Below, one piece after another: positions 52,530 through 62,536 of a DNA stretch of 64,000 nt. Origin of the DNA: Fluviicola taffensis DSM 16823 (GTDB lineage Bacteria > Bacteroidota > Bacteroidia > Flavobacteriales_D > Crocinitomicaceae); assembly GCF_000194605.1 (NCBI RefSeq), contig NC_015321.1, forward strand, positions 2,976,001 through 3,040,000, given 5' to 3'. Made by a program: the position numbers and the translations under genes. The stretch's first letter is position 1. Every line of letters starts with the position of its first letter. The notes under the pieces are model-generated. The model had not been told where the DNA came from. It did no database searches and worked only from the letters and a program-made list of their open reading frames with translations.

Positions 52530-54104
52530 ATGAATCGCTTTATTTCCCTTGCAATATTTTATTTTTCAGCCGTGTATATCTTGCATTCACAAGTTTCATC
52601 TGCATTAAAAATCATGGATGAAATCAGGGATCCTTGGGAGCATTTTGGAAACAGCGTTGCGATCGATGGTCCGTATGCTGTTGTTGGAGTCTGTAATATG
52701 TATTCAACTGATAAGGGCTCTGCTGTTATTTTCGAACGAGATGCAGGAGGTAATTGGAATAAAATCCAAAGGCTAGAACCTTCAGATCTTCAGCCGGGAG
52801 ATCTTTTTGGCACATATACTGCGATGAGTGGTAATTACATGGTAGTTTCTGCACCTACAGCTGATTCGGTGGGATTAGACAGTACGATTACCTCCGCCGG
52901 AGCTGTATATATTTTTGAAAGAGGTTCCAATGGTGTATGGGAACAAGTCTTCAAAATTTGGGCACCGGATGCACAACATTATGACAGATTCGGATGGCAG
53001 GTTGGACTTAGTGGAAAGTACCTGGTTTTGGGCTCTTATAATAATTACGATGCAAATGGAATGAACTACAAAAGCGGAGCTGGGGCTGCTTATGTTTATG
53101 AGCGTACCGATGGAGGAGAGTGGTTACCAGTTCAGAAGTTAACGGCTTCAGATCGCTCGGATGGAGATTGGTTCACTCAGGTCGCGGTAGACAGTTATAC
53201 GAAAACTATTGTAGTTGGAGCACCACGGTCATCTAAGAATGCTTCAGGAGCAAATACAATTCAGTCTGCAGGATCAATTTATGTTTTTAAGCGCGATGGA
53301 TCCGGAAACTGGAATGAGACGCAAAAATTGACTGCTTCAGTACGTCATCAACAAGCTTATTTTGGGACATCAGTGGACGTAAATGGAAGTTGGATCCTAG
53401 TAGGTGCTAGTGATGAGCATTATAATGACAATGAAGTTCACAATCCAAACAAGGAAGGAGCAGCTTATTTGTTTGAAGTCAATGGAGCAGGATTATGGAC
53501 TCAGAAACGGAAAATTGGGAATCCTGACGGATACGATAACGATGATTTCGGGAGGACAGTTTCATTGGATGGAAATTATGCACTTATAGGTTCTGCCGGA
53601 GGACTTGATGAAAATGGAGGCAATTTTTTCTTTGAAGCAGGTTGTGCTTATCTCTACGAAAGAAATGGAGCTATCTGGTCACTAAAAAAGAAATTGATTG
53701 CACCAGACAGAACTTACCACGATGAGTTCACTTATTCTATCGCAATTTCAGGGGAACAGATTATCATAGGAGCGCCTCAGGAAGCTCAGGAAGAAGTTGT
53801 TGGGTACAATAAAGAATATGGAGCAGCCTATATTTTTACCATTTTAAATCCGCTTGAGATGGAAGAGAACGAGCTGTTTTCTGTTAATGCGTACCCGAAT
53901 CCAACGGATGGAAACCTGACAATCTCTGGTGAAAGATTGTTCACTGAATTGGAGCTCATGGATGTAACAGGAAAGGTGCTTGACAAGACCTCCCTTTCTC
54001 CATCAGGAATGATTTCCTATTCGATTAATCAGCCAGAAGGGATTTATTTCTTGAAAATCACAGCTGGAAAATCATCTGTAGTTAAAAAGATTTTGCTGAA
54101 CTGA
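52530..54104 (+). CDS. FG-GAP-repeat surface protein, T9SS type-A client
   Basis: I use the ATG at 52530 (MNRFISLAIFYFSAVYILHS). The 524-residue product has about seven FG-GAP/beta-propeller repeats (DPWEHFGNSVAIDG, YDRFGWQVGLSG, HQQAYFGTSVDVNG and others) and a type-A sorting domain VNAYPNPTDGNLTISGE. FG-GAP repeats form integrin-like seven-blade propellers. It is probably secreted and surface-attached. It lies 85 bp after the serine hydrolase gene, and may be in the same transcript. Confidence 0.88.
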   Translation: MNRFISLAIFYFSAVYILHSQVSSALKIMDEIRDPWEHFGNSVAIDGPYAVVGVCNMYSTDKGSAVIFERDAGGNWNKIQRLEPSDLQPGDLFGTYTAMSGNYMVVSAPTADSVGLDSTITSAGAVYIFERGSNGVWEQVFKIWAPDAQHYDRFGWQVGLSGKYLVLGSYNNYDANGMNYKSGAGAAYVYERTDGGEWLPVQKLTASDRSDGDWFTQVAVDSYTKTIVVGAPRSSKNASGANTIQSAGSIYVFKRDGSGNWNETQKLTASVRHQQAYFGTSVDVNGSWILVGASDEHYNDNEVHNPNKEGAAYLFEVNGAGLWTQKRKIGNPDGYDNDDFGRTVSLDGNYALIGSAGGLDENGGNFFFEAGCAYLYERNGAIWSLKKKLIAPDRTYHDEFTYSIAISGEQIIIGAPQEAQEEVVGYNKEYGAAYIFTILNPLEMEENELFSVNAYPNPTDGNLTISGERLFTELELMDVTGKVLDKTSLSPSGMISYSINQPEGIYFLKITAGKSSVVKKILLN

Positions 54105-54185
54105 ATCCAGTTGTTTTTTAGATTTTAAAATCATTAGTAGAATAATCTTATTTTTTGATTCATTTTCACTATGTAACTCCCCATT

Positions 54186-54704
54186 TTAGTTTATTTCCAA
54201 GATTCTGCGTATGACTTGTTCTTCCCGCTCAGCAACTGTTCCTTTTACCGTAATGGTTTCCACCTCAAAATCACTAATCCATTCTTCCAGCAGGTCATTC
54301 ACCTTTTTTCGGAGCTCAGGGGATTCATTCTCTGGGCAGCCAATCAGATCTGGAATTTCAATGGGAACCAATATGAATAAATCTATATCTGTCATGGCTT
54401 CCCGGACTTTCATGTAGAAATTTTTGGAAGCTTCAGGACCGCCTATTACGTAAATGTAAGCCAGCAAATCCAGTGGACATCTGTCAAAAACAACATCGGG
54501 TTCATCTATGGAGCTAGCTTCAAGTGCATGGTCCAATTGAAGGATGAAATCTTCCAGCTTAGGCGTTTCAGCAAAGAGCATTCCTTTTTCTTCCAGTTCC
54601 TCATAGCGTTCAGGGACAAAAATATAATCATGTAGTGACTCCTGAAGTTTTTCAGCAAGTGTCGTTTTTCCTACTTTATGCGAACCAGTTAATGCAATTT
54701 TCAT
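54186..54704 (-). CDS. P-loop ATPase/kinase, NadR-like
   Basis: The 172-residue product has Walker A TGSHKVGKTTLAEKL near the start, a LFAETPKLEDF segment, and VVFDRCPLDLLAYIY, which fits a small kinase of the AAA_28/NadR-like type. Such proteins phosphorylate nucleosides or nicotinamide riboside. No second domain is present. It is monocistronic. Confidence 0.82.
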   Translation of the reverse strand: MKIALTGSHKVGKTTLAEKLQESLHDYIFVPERYEELEEKGMLFAETPKLEDFILQLDHALEASSIDEPDVVFDRCPLDLLAYIYVIGGPEASKNFYMKVREAMTDIDLFILVPIEIPDLIGCPENESPELRKKVNDLLEEWISDFEVETITVKGTVAEREEQVIRRILEIN

Positions 54705-54807
54705 GGGTTTAAATTTTTATTAATCAGTTGATTTTCAGATGTCATTCGTTATATAACGATTTCATAATATCATGAGATTATAATATCTTGATATTAAGTA
54801 TTGGCGT

Positions 54808-56394
54808 CTAAATACTCTTAATTCGCTCTTCCTCCAAATCGAGCTGGTACAATTGTTTGCGTATAATATCTTCGTTGATCTTCGGATCTTTATTCAATTC
54901 CGTGAGATATTCTCGTTGTACTTCCAACATTTCGACAAAAATAGCCTTTGTTTTATCATTCATCCAACTGTCGTCTGCTGCTTTCGATTTTTCTTCCCAG
55001 TGTCGCATAAAGAGTTCCATTCCCGCATGATCCTTTAATTCCGTCTCTTGTTTCTTTTTCAAGTGTTCGTAAACATGTTGTTTCAAGCCTCGTTTCATTT
55101 CTTTTCGTGTAGCTTCTTCCGCTTCGTCACTGATGAAATGATCAAATAAGTTCCAGCGTTTAATGAAGTATGGAAGTGTCAATCCTTGAATGACTAATGT
55201 GAGCAATATGGCAATGAAAGTAATGAAAAGGATGAGGTTGCGATGAGGAAAAGGCGCGCCATTTAAAGTAATCGGAATTGCCAAAGCTGCAGCTAATGAA
55301 ACCACACCGCGCATTCCAGTCCAACCAAGCATCAAAGGGAGTAAAAGTCGCTGTCTTTTTCTATTAGTGCCTGTTCTTGGAGCTACACTCGGGCGAAATA
55401 TTATGGTAGAAATCATGGCTGCGTACGAACTGATTATCCGTGCAAGAATCAAGACTGCTGTAACCAATACGCCGTAACCAATTGCTGTACTTAATGAAAT
55501 ACCATCTGTTCTTAATCCTGCTACAATTTCTGGAAGTTCCAATCCGATGATTAAGAAGACGATTCCATTTAGAATGAAGATGAAGCTTTCCCAGAAACTG
55601 AATCCCATGATTCTACTGGCGCTGTTTAGAAAAATTAGCCTTCTGGCCGAAAGGAATAAACCGCCACTTACAACCGCTAATACACCCGAACAATGCAATT
55701 GCTCTGCAATCCAATACATGAAATACGGTTCGATCAATGTGAGTGCAATATCTGAAGAAGCAGTTGTTGGTAAACGTTTGTGTGCCTGAACGAAAAGCCA
55801 AGCTACGATTAGTCCGATTCCAGTTCCTCCAACAATCATCCAGATAAAACTCAATGCAGCTTCATGCCAAATAAATTGTCCTGAACCGATTGCCAATAAA
55901 GCGAATCGAAAAATAATTAAAGAAGAAGCATCGTTGAGTAAACTTTCACCCTCCAAAATTGCAGAAGTCGATTTGGGAATTTTTACAAATTTGGTAATTG
56001 CTCCCGTACTGACAGCATCAGGTGGAGAAACGATTCCTCCTAATAAAAAACCAAGTGCAATGGAAAATCCTGGAATGAAGTGATTGGTAACGATTGCGAC
56101 AGATAAAGCTGTAAAAAACACGACCAAAAAAGCAAAACTGCCAATGATGCGCCACCATTTCCTCATTTCTTTGAATGAAACAGCCCAAGAAGCTTCGAAT
56201 AAAAGAGGAGGAAGGAAAATGAAAAAGATTAGATCTGGATCAATTTTTACTGCGGGTAATCCTGGAATAAAACTGATCAATAATCCGCCAATCACCAATA
56301 AAATGGGATAAGCGATTTTTAGTTTGGCCGCCCACATATTCAGCAGTACAATAACTGCAATCATCGCAAGTAAAAAAGGTAAAATAGTATGCAT
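54808..56394 (-). CDS. Monovalent cation:proton antiporter (NhaP/CPA1)
   Basis: The 528-residue product has about 12 helices, the conserved GGIVSPPDAVSTGAITKF with ESLLNDASSLIIFRF (the acidic transport site, ND), and GWTGMRGVVSLAAALAIP. These are CPA1 Na+/H+ antiporter hallmarks. A charged cytoplasmic tail of about 110 residues follows. It is likely an inner-membrane exporter of Na+ or K+ against protons. It is monocistronic. Confidence 0.93.
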   Translation of the reverse strand: MHTILPFLLAMIAVIVLLNMWAAKLKIAYPILLVIGGLLISFIPGLPAVKIDPDLIFFIFLPPLLFEASWAVSFKEMRKWWRIIGSFAFLVVFFTALSVAIVTNHFIPGFSIALGFLLGGIVSPPDAVSTGAITKFVKIPKSTSAILEGESLLNDASSLIIFRFALLAIGSGQFIWHEAALSFIWMIVGGTGIGLIVAWLFVQAHKRLPTTASSDIALTLIEPYFMYWIAEQLHCSGVLAVVSGGLFLSARRLIFLNSASRIMGFSFWESFIFILNGIVFLIIGLELPEIVAGLRTDGISLSTAIGYGVLVTAVLILARIISSYAAMISTIIFRPSVAPRTGTNRKRQRLLLPLMLGWTGMRGVVSLAAALAIPITLNGAPFPHRNLILFITFIAILLTLVIQGLTLPYFIKRWNLFDHFISDEAEEATRKEMKRGLKQHVYEHLKKKQETELKDHAGMELFMRHWEEKSKAADDSWMNDKTKAIFVEMLEVQREYLTELNKDPKINEDIIRKQLYQLDLEEERIKSI

Positions 56395-56613
56395 TGAAAT
56401 TATCGGTTATTTGTTTTTTAGTCAGTAAATGGGTTTTTAGATTTTCCAATACTAGCAAAAATAGTTGAATTGAAGATTTCATAGACCAACAGTTAAAAAA
56501 TGTATGACCTTGTGGGCAGTTCGCTTAATTAATACTATATTTCTTGTATCCATTTTTCGTATGTGCAACAGGAGTTTGTATGACGTTATAGTGGAACACT
56601 TGATTTGGTAGGT

Positions 56614-57267
56614 ATGTGTTTTTCAGCAAGTGCAAGTTTTATTGCGGGAGCAGCTCTAACGGTTGCGGGAGTCGCTTCCATTAGTCAAGTTCGTAAACCT
56701 GTTCATTTGGTATTCGCCTTTATGCCGATACTTTTTGGCCTCCAGCAGTTATTTGAAGGTTTTGTTTGGCTTTCTTTATTGGATGTTGGCTTTTCTAAGT
56801 GGCACACATTTTCTAAATACGCTTTTCTCATTTTTGCCCAGATTATTTGGCCATTCTGGATTCCACTTTCGTTTCTTAGTATTGAACGCTTGCCTGAACG
56901 TCGGAAAATTATTCGTTATTTTTTATTTGCAGGAATTGCTGTTTCTATGATTCTTACCTGTCGTTTAATCTTCTCTCCAGCTATAGCTCAAATTGACGGA
57001 TGTCATATCTCGTACAAGATTGGCACAACTACTGTGTTACAGATTGTCACAGGTGTTTTGTACATTGCAGCTATTGTTGTTGCACCGTTTTTTTCTAGTT
57101 GGAAAAGAAGCATAAGCCTAGCAGTGGCAAATGTTGTTTCATTAGTCATTACACACTTGTTTTTTGAGGTTTACCTCGTGTCTGTTTGGTGCTTTTTTGC
57201 TGCTGTGCAGAGTGTCTTGGTCTTTTTTATCATCAGAGAGATAAAACGCACTTCGGAAACTAGTTAA
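56614..57267 (+). CDS. DUF6629-like seven-helix membrane protein
   Basis: I use ATG 56614 (MCFSASASFIAGAALTVAG), the family start, rather than the upstream TTG. The 217-residue product has about seven helices with FMPILFGLQQLFEGFVWLSL, a conserved motif of the DUF6629 family. Function unknown. It is monocistronic with 210 bp of gene-free DNA upstream. Confidence 0.8.
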   Translation: MCFSASASFIAGAALTVAGVASISQVRKPVHLVFAFMPILFGLQQLFEGFVWLSLLDVGFSKWHTFSKYAFLIFAQIIWPFWIPLSFLSIERLPERRKIIRYFLFAGIAVSMILTCRLIFSPAIAQIDGCHISYKIGTTTVLQIVTGVLYIAAIVVAPFFSSWKRSISLAVANVVSLVITHLFFEVYLVSVWCFFAAVQSVLVFFIIREIKRTSETS

Positions 57268-57446
57268 TTGGTGCGAGATAATTTCAATAGAGATGTAAGT
57301 TAGTATTTAGCCCATAAATCTTTCGTAAAAGTGGGGGGCTGTAAATTCATAAGTGAAACCACTTTTTTCATAAGTAGAAATCATTCAGATGCCTGTAATT
57401 TAGACTTGTCTGCTCGTTGCATGACATTCATCTTAAATCTTGACAT

Positions 57447-58256
57447 ATGAAAACTTTGATTCTTACATTGGTTTTTTTAACCTTTAAAAGCATACTCTTT
57501 GCACAATGTCCTCTGAATATGGCAAACATTTATTCCTTTAACGTCAATAATGTGCAGTATGAAATTGTTAAGGAAAACCTCAATTGGACTTCAGCTGCTG
57601 CTTGCGCAGTTTCTCGAGGTGGAAAATTAGTAGAAATTAACTCTCAGCAGGAACAGGATTCTATTTTCCGCTATGTAAATCTTGCTGGGATTGTAGCTTC
57701 TAACACAATTGCTTGGGATGGAGGACAGGCATCTTATTTGTGGATTGGAGGAAACGATTTAGCGTCAGAAGGAAATTGGGTTTGGAATGGAGATAATAAT
57801 GGAAGTTCTATTCCATTTTGGATAGGAACAGCTTCTGGGGCACCTGTTGGTGGATTGTATTCTAATTGGGGAGATGAACCTGATAATTGGAATCAGCAAG
57901 ATGCATTGGGTTTTGCTTTCACAGACTGGCCTTTAGGTCTTGCTGGCGAGTGGAATGATATCTTTGCAACAGATCAATTGTATTATATTATTGAGTTTGC
58001 AAATACTGCGAAAATCCAAGAAAACCCGACAGAAATTTCGTTTTCAGTATTCCCAAATCCTGCCAATGATGAAATCAATGTGAAACTTCCTGATAATGAA
58101 ATGGGAACTATTCAAATTACCGATTTACTAGGAAATTGTATATTGGTAACAGAAGTTCAAAACACTATTTCTATTGCTGATCTTCCAAATGGAATTTATT
58201 TCCTTACCGTTAGTTCAGGACACAAAGCTTCCACTCAGCTGTTTGTTAAAGAGTAG
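57447..58256 (+). CDS. C-type-lectin-fold protein, T9SS type-A client
   Basis: The 269-residue product has a signal peptide (ending LFAQ), then a C-type lectin-like domain (about 30-185) with YEIVKENLNWTSAAACAVSR, SYLWIGGNDL and WNDIFATDQLYYIIEFA, and a type-A sorting domain FSVFPNPANDEINVK. The lectin fold suggests carbohydrate or protein binding at the surface. It is monocistronic and secretion is by T9SS. Confidence 0.88.
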   Translation: MKTLILTLVFLTFKSILFAQCPLNMANIYSFNVNNVQYEIVKENLNWTSAAACAVSRGGKLVEINSQQEQDSIFRYVNLAGIVASNTIAWDGGQASYLWIGGNDLASEGNWVWNGDNNGSSIPFWIGTASGAPVGGLYSNWGDEPDNWNQQDALGFAFTDWPLGLAGEWNDIFATDQLYYIIEFANTAKIQENPTEISFSVFPNPANDEINVKLPDNEMGTIQITDLLGNCILVTEVQNTISIADLPNGIYFLTVSSGHKASTQLFVKE

Positions 58257-58447
58257 TAAAGGATTTAATTAACCAGAGATCTGTCGAATTGGGATGGAAA
58301 ATTGCTTCCTAGCTTTTCGGCGGGCTGGTTTTAATTCTGAGCTACTGATTACTAGGAACTAAAATTCTTTTCCAAATAAAAAATGTTGCTGGAGGAATCT
58401 CAATTAATGGAAGGCACTTTGTATCTTTAGACCTCAAGTACCAAATC

Positions 58448-59293
58448 ATGCAAACGAACAATGAAAACAAATCACTTGTAAATGCGGTTCCTCTTCCGCA
58501 TCCCAATGAACTGTTAATCATTGAATCATTGGATTATTCGAATCCATATGATTATCACGCATTACACCGACACGATTATTTTGAAATTATCCTCATCACA
58601 AATGGGGAAGGAAACCAGTTGATTGATTTTGTGAATTATCCAGTGTATGGTGAGCAAATTTCGATGATTTATCCAGGACAGGTTCATCTCATGAATCGGA
58701 ATACTGCTAACGGACTTCTCATTCAGTTTCGGAAGGATATTTTTGAATATATCTACGCACTGAAACATTTCAACCTCTATCTTTCCAATCCTATTTTCAC
58801 CTTAGATACGTCAACGTTCAATCATTTATTTGATTTGACAGAATGCATGCGAGCATTGCTTCAAAATGAGAATCTTTCACCACTGAGCAAGCACAAAGCT
58901 TATAATTATCTTCAGATTATTCTGATTTCACTTGTCGAATCGCAAGAAAAGTATATTTCAAGGCAGTATTTAGTGACGGAATTTTTATTCCTGATGTCGG
59001 AAAATATTTATACCATTCGAAAAGTATCGGAATATTGTGCCTTGTTGAATTGCACAGCTGAAAAACTGAATGAAGTGTGTAAAAAAGCACTAGGTAAGAA
59101 TGCTCTTCAACTCATTCATGAAGAAGTTTTACTTGAAATTAAGCGGCTTCTGCTTCTAAATCAACTCTCCTTGAAAGAAATTGCTTTTCAGATGAATTTT
59201 GACAGTCAAGCAAATTTCAGTGGTTTTATTAAATCACGTACCCAACTTTCACCTTCCGAGCTGCATGCCGAGGTACTGGAAATTTATAAGTGA
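58448..59293 (+). CDS. AraC-family transcriptional regulator
   Basis: The 281-residue product has a cupin-like sensor domain (HALHRHDYFEIILITNGEGN near the start) and a C-terminal HTH_18 domain with SLKEIAFQMNFDSQANFSGF and RTQLSPSELHAE. The -7-like TATCTTTA lies at 58422-58429. It is followed 104 bp later by a T9SS client gene, which may be its target. The ligand is unknown. Confidence 0.9.
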   Translation: MQTNNENKSLVNAVPLPHPNELLIIESLDYSNPYDYHALHRHDYFEIILITNGEGNQLIDFVNYPVYGEQISMIYPGQVHLMNRNTANGLLIQFRKDIFEYIYALKHFNLYLSNPIFTLDTSTFNHLFDLTECMRALLQNENLSPLSKHKAYNYLQIILISLVESQEKYISRQYLVTEFLFLMSENIYTIRKVSEYCALLNCTAEKLNEVCKKALGKNALQLIHEEVLLEIKRLLLLNQLSLKEIAFQMNFDSQANFSGFIKSRTQLSPSELHAEVLEIYK

Positions 59294-59397
59294 AACACCT
59301 TTTTTCATAACTGCTTATTTGTTTTGTCGTTCTAAATTTAGAATAATTAATTTATTCATTAAAAGTGAAGGCAACACGCTAACAAGACCTCTGCATT

Positions 59398-60078
59398 ATG
59401 AAAGCTAAAAATTACATTACCCTACTGTTCATAGTTGCATTCAATCAACTTTTTGCGCAGACGAAATGCGATAGTATTTCATTTAGTCCTGATACCATTT
59501 ACTTAAACGAATCAACCGATCATTTGGTCTTTGATACAATGCATTGGACTGGAGAAACCGAACTTGGCTTTGCATCAGTATCTTATCAGTTTGATGATAC
59601 TACGCGCATTGATATCGATGATTCTTATGCTACAAATGGCGCATGGGGACCATATACTTTTGTAAGTCCATTTGGATACAGCGTTATTTATAACATGGCT
59701 GGTATTCCAGAAAATACGATTGTGAATGCCTTTCGGACGGTTAATCATCACAGTTTGCAAGCTACTTGTATGAAAGCAGTTACTTTTATAATTAATCCAA
59801 GTAGTTCTCTTGGAGTAAAGAATCCAAAAGATCAAACTGATTTCAAACTGTATCCGAATCCTGCTGTTGATAATGTAACAATCGAATGGGAGCAATCGGA
59901 GGATAAAGTGTTAATTACTGTAACAGATTTATTGGGAAAGGTTAGAGCAAGTTTATCCAATTTCTCTGGACAAAAAATAACCATTGATACGCGTCCTTTT
60001 TCTGAAGGAATGTACCTTGTTTCTGTAAGTAATTCAAAAGGTAGCTTGAAAACACAACAAATTGTTATCGCGAAATAG
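59398..60078 (+). CDS. Exported T9SS type-A client, unknown fold
   Basis: The 226-residue product has a signal peptide (ending LFAQ), a short domain of about 120 residues with HWTGETELGFASVSYQFDDT, and a type-A sorting domain DFKLYPNPAVDNVTIEWEQS ending QQIVIAK. The middle domain is not recognised. It is monocistronic, close downstream of the AraC gene. Confidence 0.8.
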   Translation: MKAKNYITLLFIVAFNQLFAQTKCDSISFSPDTIYLNESTDHLVFDTMHWTGETELGFASVSYQFDDTTRIDIDDSYATNGAWGPYTFVSPFGYSVIYNMAGIPENTIVNAFRTVNHHSLQATCMKAVTFIINPSSSLGVKNPKDQTDFKLYPNPAVDNVTIEWEQSEDKVLITVTDLLGKVRASLSNFSGQKITIDTRPFSEGMYLVSVSNSKGSLKTQQIVIAK

Positions 60079-60161
60079 TAAATGCTAATTGGATTTTTAT
60101 ATTCATCCAAATAGCGAAACAAGCCAATTGATTTCCGTTGATTGGCTTGTTTATGTTTCTT

Positions 60162-60932
60162 TTAGATTCCAAATGATTTCTCCACCAAATACTTCCAATA
60201 CCTCTTCGGAACGTGCTGTACATGAAGCTTGGTGTTTTTGCGTCCTGCAATATTCGTGCTCTTGAAATAATCCTTCCAAAGTTCTTGAAAAAGAGTTTCA
60301 TTTTCACCAAAAGCTTCAGTGGAGACACGATTTTTTGAGAGTAGGGAATTTGGAATGAAATCGACAAATTCGGCAGTTTTCAAGTCGTAATAAATACCAT
60401 AGGATCTGCGTGAATCAAAAATAAACCATCGTTGATCGGCATAACGATCCCTGAAATGTGAAAGTATCAGTGGAAGAACGTTGAAATCGGGTTCTATAAC
60501 TGAGAAGTAAATGTCGTCTTTTGTTAACTGGAATCTCACGAAAGCTTCCATGCGGTGCTTTTCACGACCAATTGACTTCACCGCTTGTTGCATTTGTAGC
60601 ACATGCTCGTTCCCAAAGTTGCTCAGGACGTTTTGCTTTAACTGAATGGCATATTTGACAACACCCAAAATGGTGTCTTCAATCGTTTCTCGCTCACTTA
60701 GCCACGCTATCCAAAGTTTACGAACGCCAGATGAATCAAGGATATTGACCAATTTTTTCCAAACCCGAGTTGCTTTTTCTTCATCCGTTACAATGGTACG
60801 CACTTCTGCAAACAAGGGTGGAATAGATGTTCCTTCTTTTCGAATGTGAACACTTGACCATTTGTATTCATAAATTTCAAAAATGGTGGTGAGGAATCCT
60901 TCGAAACTACCATCGTAAACCAACCAAATCAT
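60162..60932 (-). CDS. TIGR03915-type DNA-repair protein (DUF4130)
   Basis: I use the ATG at 60932 (MIWLVYDGSFEGFLTTIFEI), the family start. The 256-residue product has LVYDGSFEGFLTTIFEIYEY, RMEAFVRFQLTKDDIYFSVI and RYADQRWFIFDSRRSYGIYY, which fit the TIGR03915 SAM/Fe-S-associated protein family. It overlaps the end of the radical-SAM gene by 4 bp (ATGA). The pair is predicted to act on DNA damage or modification, but the reaction is unknown. Confidence 0.88.
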   Translation of the reverse strand: MIWLVYDGSFEGFLTTIFEIYEYKWSSVHIRKEGTSIPPLFAEVRTIVTDEEKATRVWKKLVNILDSSGVRKLWIAWLSERETIEDTILGVVKYAIQLKQNVLSNFGNEHVLQMQQAVKSIGREKHRMEAFVRFQLTKDDIYFSVIEPDFNVLPLILSHFRDRYADQRWFIFDSRRSYGIYYDLKTAEFVDFIPNSLLSKNRVSTEAFGENETLFQELWKDYFKSTNIAGRKNTKLHVQHVPKRYWKYLVEKSFGI

Positions 60933-62188
60933 CCGAAAAGTGAGGTTTGAACACCCCACAAATCACTAAACTTCGATTTTCCAGCTGATAGAACTAGATG
61001 TCGCAGGGCTTCTGGTGAATGATCTTTTATTTCCAAGGCAGGATCTTTGCAAACGATGAAATAGCGAGCGCGATTTAGTGAAATACCAAGTTTTCGAAGG
61101 TTTTCCCAACCAAGATTTCCAAATTTTCGGGTTGCAACAATTTTTTGTGCCGATCGCACACCAATTCCTGGTACACGGAGAATCATTTCGAGGTCGGCTT
61201 TGTTGACATCTAAAGGAAATAGATCCAAATTGCGCAATGCCCATCCGAATTTTGGGTCAATATCTAAATCGAGAAAGGGATTGCTGTCATCCAAAATTTC
61301 ATGAGCTCCAAAACCATAGAAGCGCATCAACCAATCAGCTTGGTAGAGTCTGTTTTCCCGTAATAACGGTACTTGTGAAGAGAGAGAAGGAAGCCGGTTA
61401 TCTGCTAAAACAGGAACGTAGCCAGAATAATAGACGCGCTTGAGGTTAAATCCACGGTAAAAACGATCGGCTGTTTGAATAACCTCCAAATCGGATTCAT
61501 CTGTGGCGCCAATGATTACTTGGGTGCTTTGTCCAGCAGGAGCAAACTTGGGGGTGCTCAGCATCAGTTTTCGGGTATCGTTGAGTGCTGTAATTGTATT
61601 TGAAATGTATCCCATCGGCTTCTCCATCGTCGCGAACGTTTTATCTGGAGCAAGTAATTTCAGTCCACGTTCGGTTGGCAGTTCAATGTTTACACTGAGT
61701 CGATCTGCGTAAAGACCGGCTTCTTTCATCAGTTCGTCACTTGCACCTGGAATTGTTTTTAAATGAATGTATCCGTTGAATCGATGCTCAAGTCGCAATT
61801 TTTTAGCAATACGCACCAAACGTTCCATGGTTGTATCTGCATCCTTAAAAATTCCTGAACTGAGAAATAATCCTTCAATATAATTTCGGCGATAAAACCC
61901 AATTGTGAGATCAACAACTTCCTGAACAGTAAAAGCTGCACGTTTTACGTCATTACTTTTCCGAGAAACACAGTAAGCACAATCAAAGATGCAATGATTG
62001 GTCAGTAAGATTTTTAAGAGAGAAACGCAACGACCATCTTCGGTAAATGTGTGGCAAATTCCCGAATTTGAGGCATTCCCAAGTCCTTTATCCGTGTTCT
62101 TTCGATCACTACCACTGGATGAACACGATACATCATATTTGGCTGAATCTGCCAAAATATTGAGTTTTTCTTGAATACGCTCTTGCAT
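60929..62188 (-). CDS. TIGR03916-type radical-SAM DNA-repair/modification enzyme
   Basis: The 419-residue product has the 4Fe-4S motif in LLTNHCIFDCAYCVSRKS (three Cys), then radical-SAM strands with NYIEGLFLSSGIF and RLSVNIELPTE, and a helix-hairpin-helix tail LRVPGIGVRSAQKIVATR. It is the putative DNA modification/repair radical-SAM family. The DUF4130 partner overlaps its 3' end. A -7-like TATCTTTA lies just upstream of the ATG. The substrate is not known. Confidence 0.92.
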   Translation of the reverse strand: MQERIQEKLNILADSAKYDVSCSSSGSDRKNTDKGLGNASNSGICHTFTEDGRCVSLLKILLTNHCIFDCAYCVSRKSNDVKRAAFTVQEVVDLTIGFYRRNYIEGLFLSSGIFKDADTTMERLVRIAKKLRLEHRFNGYIHLKTIPGASDELMKEAGLYADRLSVNIELPTERGLKLLAPDKTFATMEKPMGYISNTITALNDTRKLMLSTPKFAPAGQSTQVIIGATDESDLEVIQTADRFYRGFNLKRVYYSGYVPVLADNRLPSLSSQVPLLRENRLYQADWLMRFYGFGAHEILDDSNPFLDLDIDPKFGWALRNLDLFPLDVNKADLEMILRVPGIGVRSAQKIVATRKFGNLGWENLRKLGISLNRARYFIVCKDPALEIKDHSPEALRHLVLSAGKSKFSDLWGVQTSLFG

Positions 62189-62491
62189 ACCGTAAAGATA
62201 GGATAAAAATCAAAATGATTAATAATTAATCAAATAACGATTAATAATAAGTTTATTTATGTGGTATTTGATTGAATTTTTTAGCTAAAAATTGATTTTA
62301 TAGAGGTAAATCGGCCCTTATGCTGGAAATGTAGAAAATAAGTGGAATGAAACGAAGTCTAACCCTTGTTTGAACTCAGCCTTCTGGTTTTCAGCATGAA
62401 AATTAGTTAAAGGCGTTTGTGAGTTGGGGTGCAAATAGTGAAATGAAACATGATTTTCAAATTTACGAATATAGGCCTAGACTTTTTGGCT

Positions 62492-62520
62492 CCACCTTTT
62501 TTGGCAATGAAAAAAGGTGG
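62492..62520. repeat. Hairpin of the dispersed repeat family
   Basis: The arms ccacctttttt (62492-62502) and aaaaaaggtgg (62510-62520) are followed leftwards by tagactttttggc, which matches the repeat ends at 3937-3962 in orientation. It sits in the 348-bp gap 62189-62536, just downstream of the T9SS gene. The rest of the gap (62189-62475) shows no gene. Confidence 0.65.
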
Positions 62521-62536
62521 ATAGTAAACAATATAG

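Noticed and set aside
60065-60367. Second minus-strand ORF at the end of the DUF4130 gene
   Set aside because: Overlaps the real gene in another frame, with basic low-complexity content.
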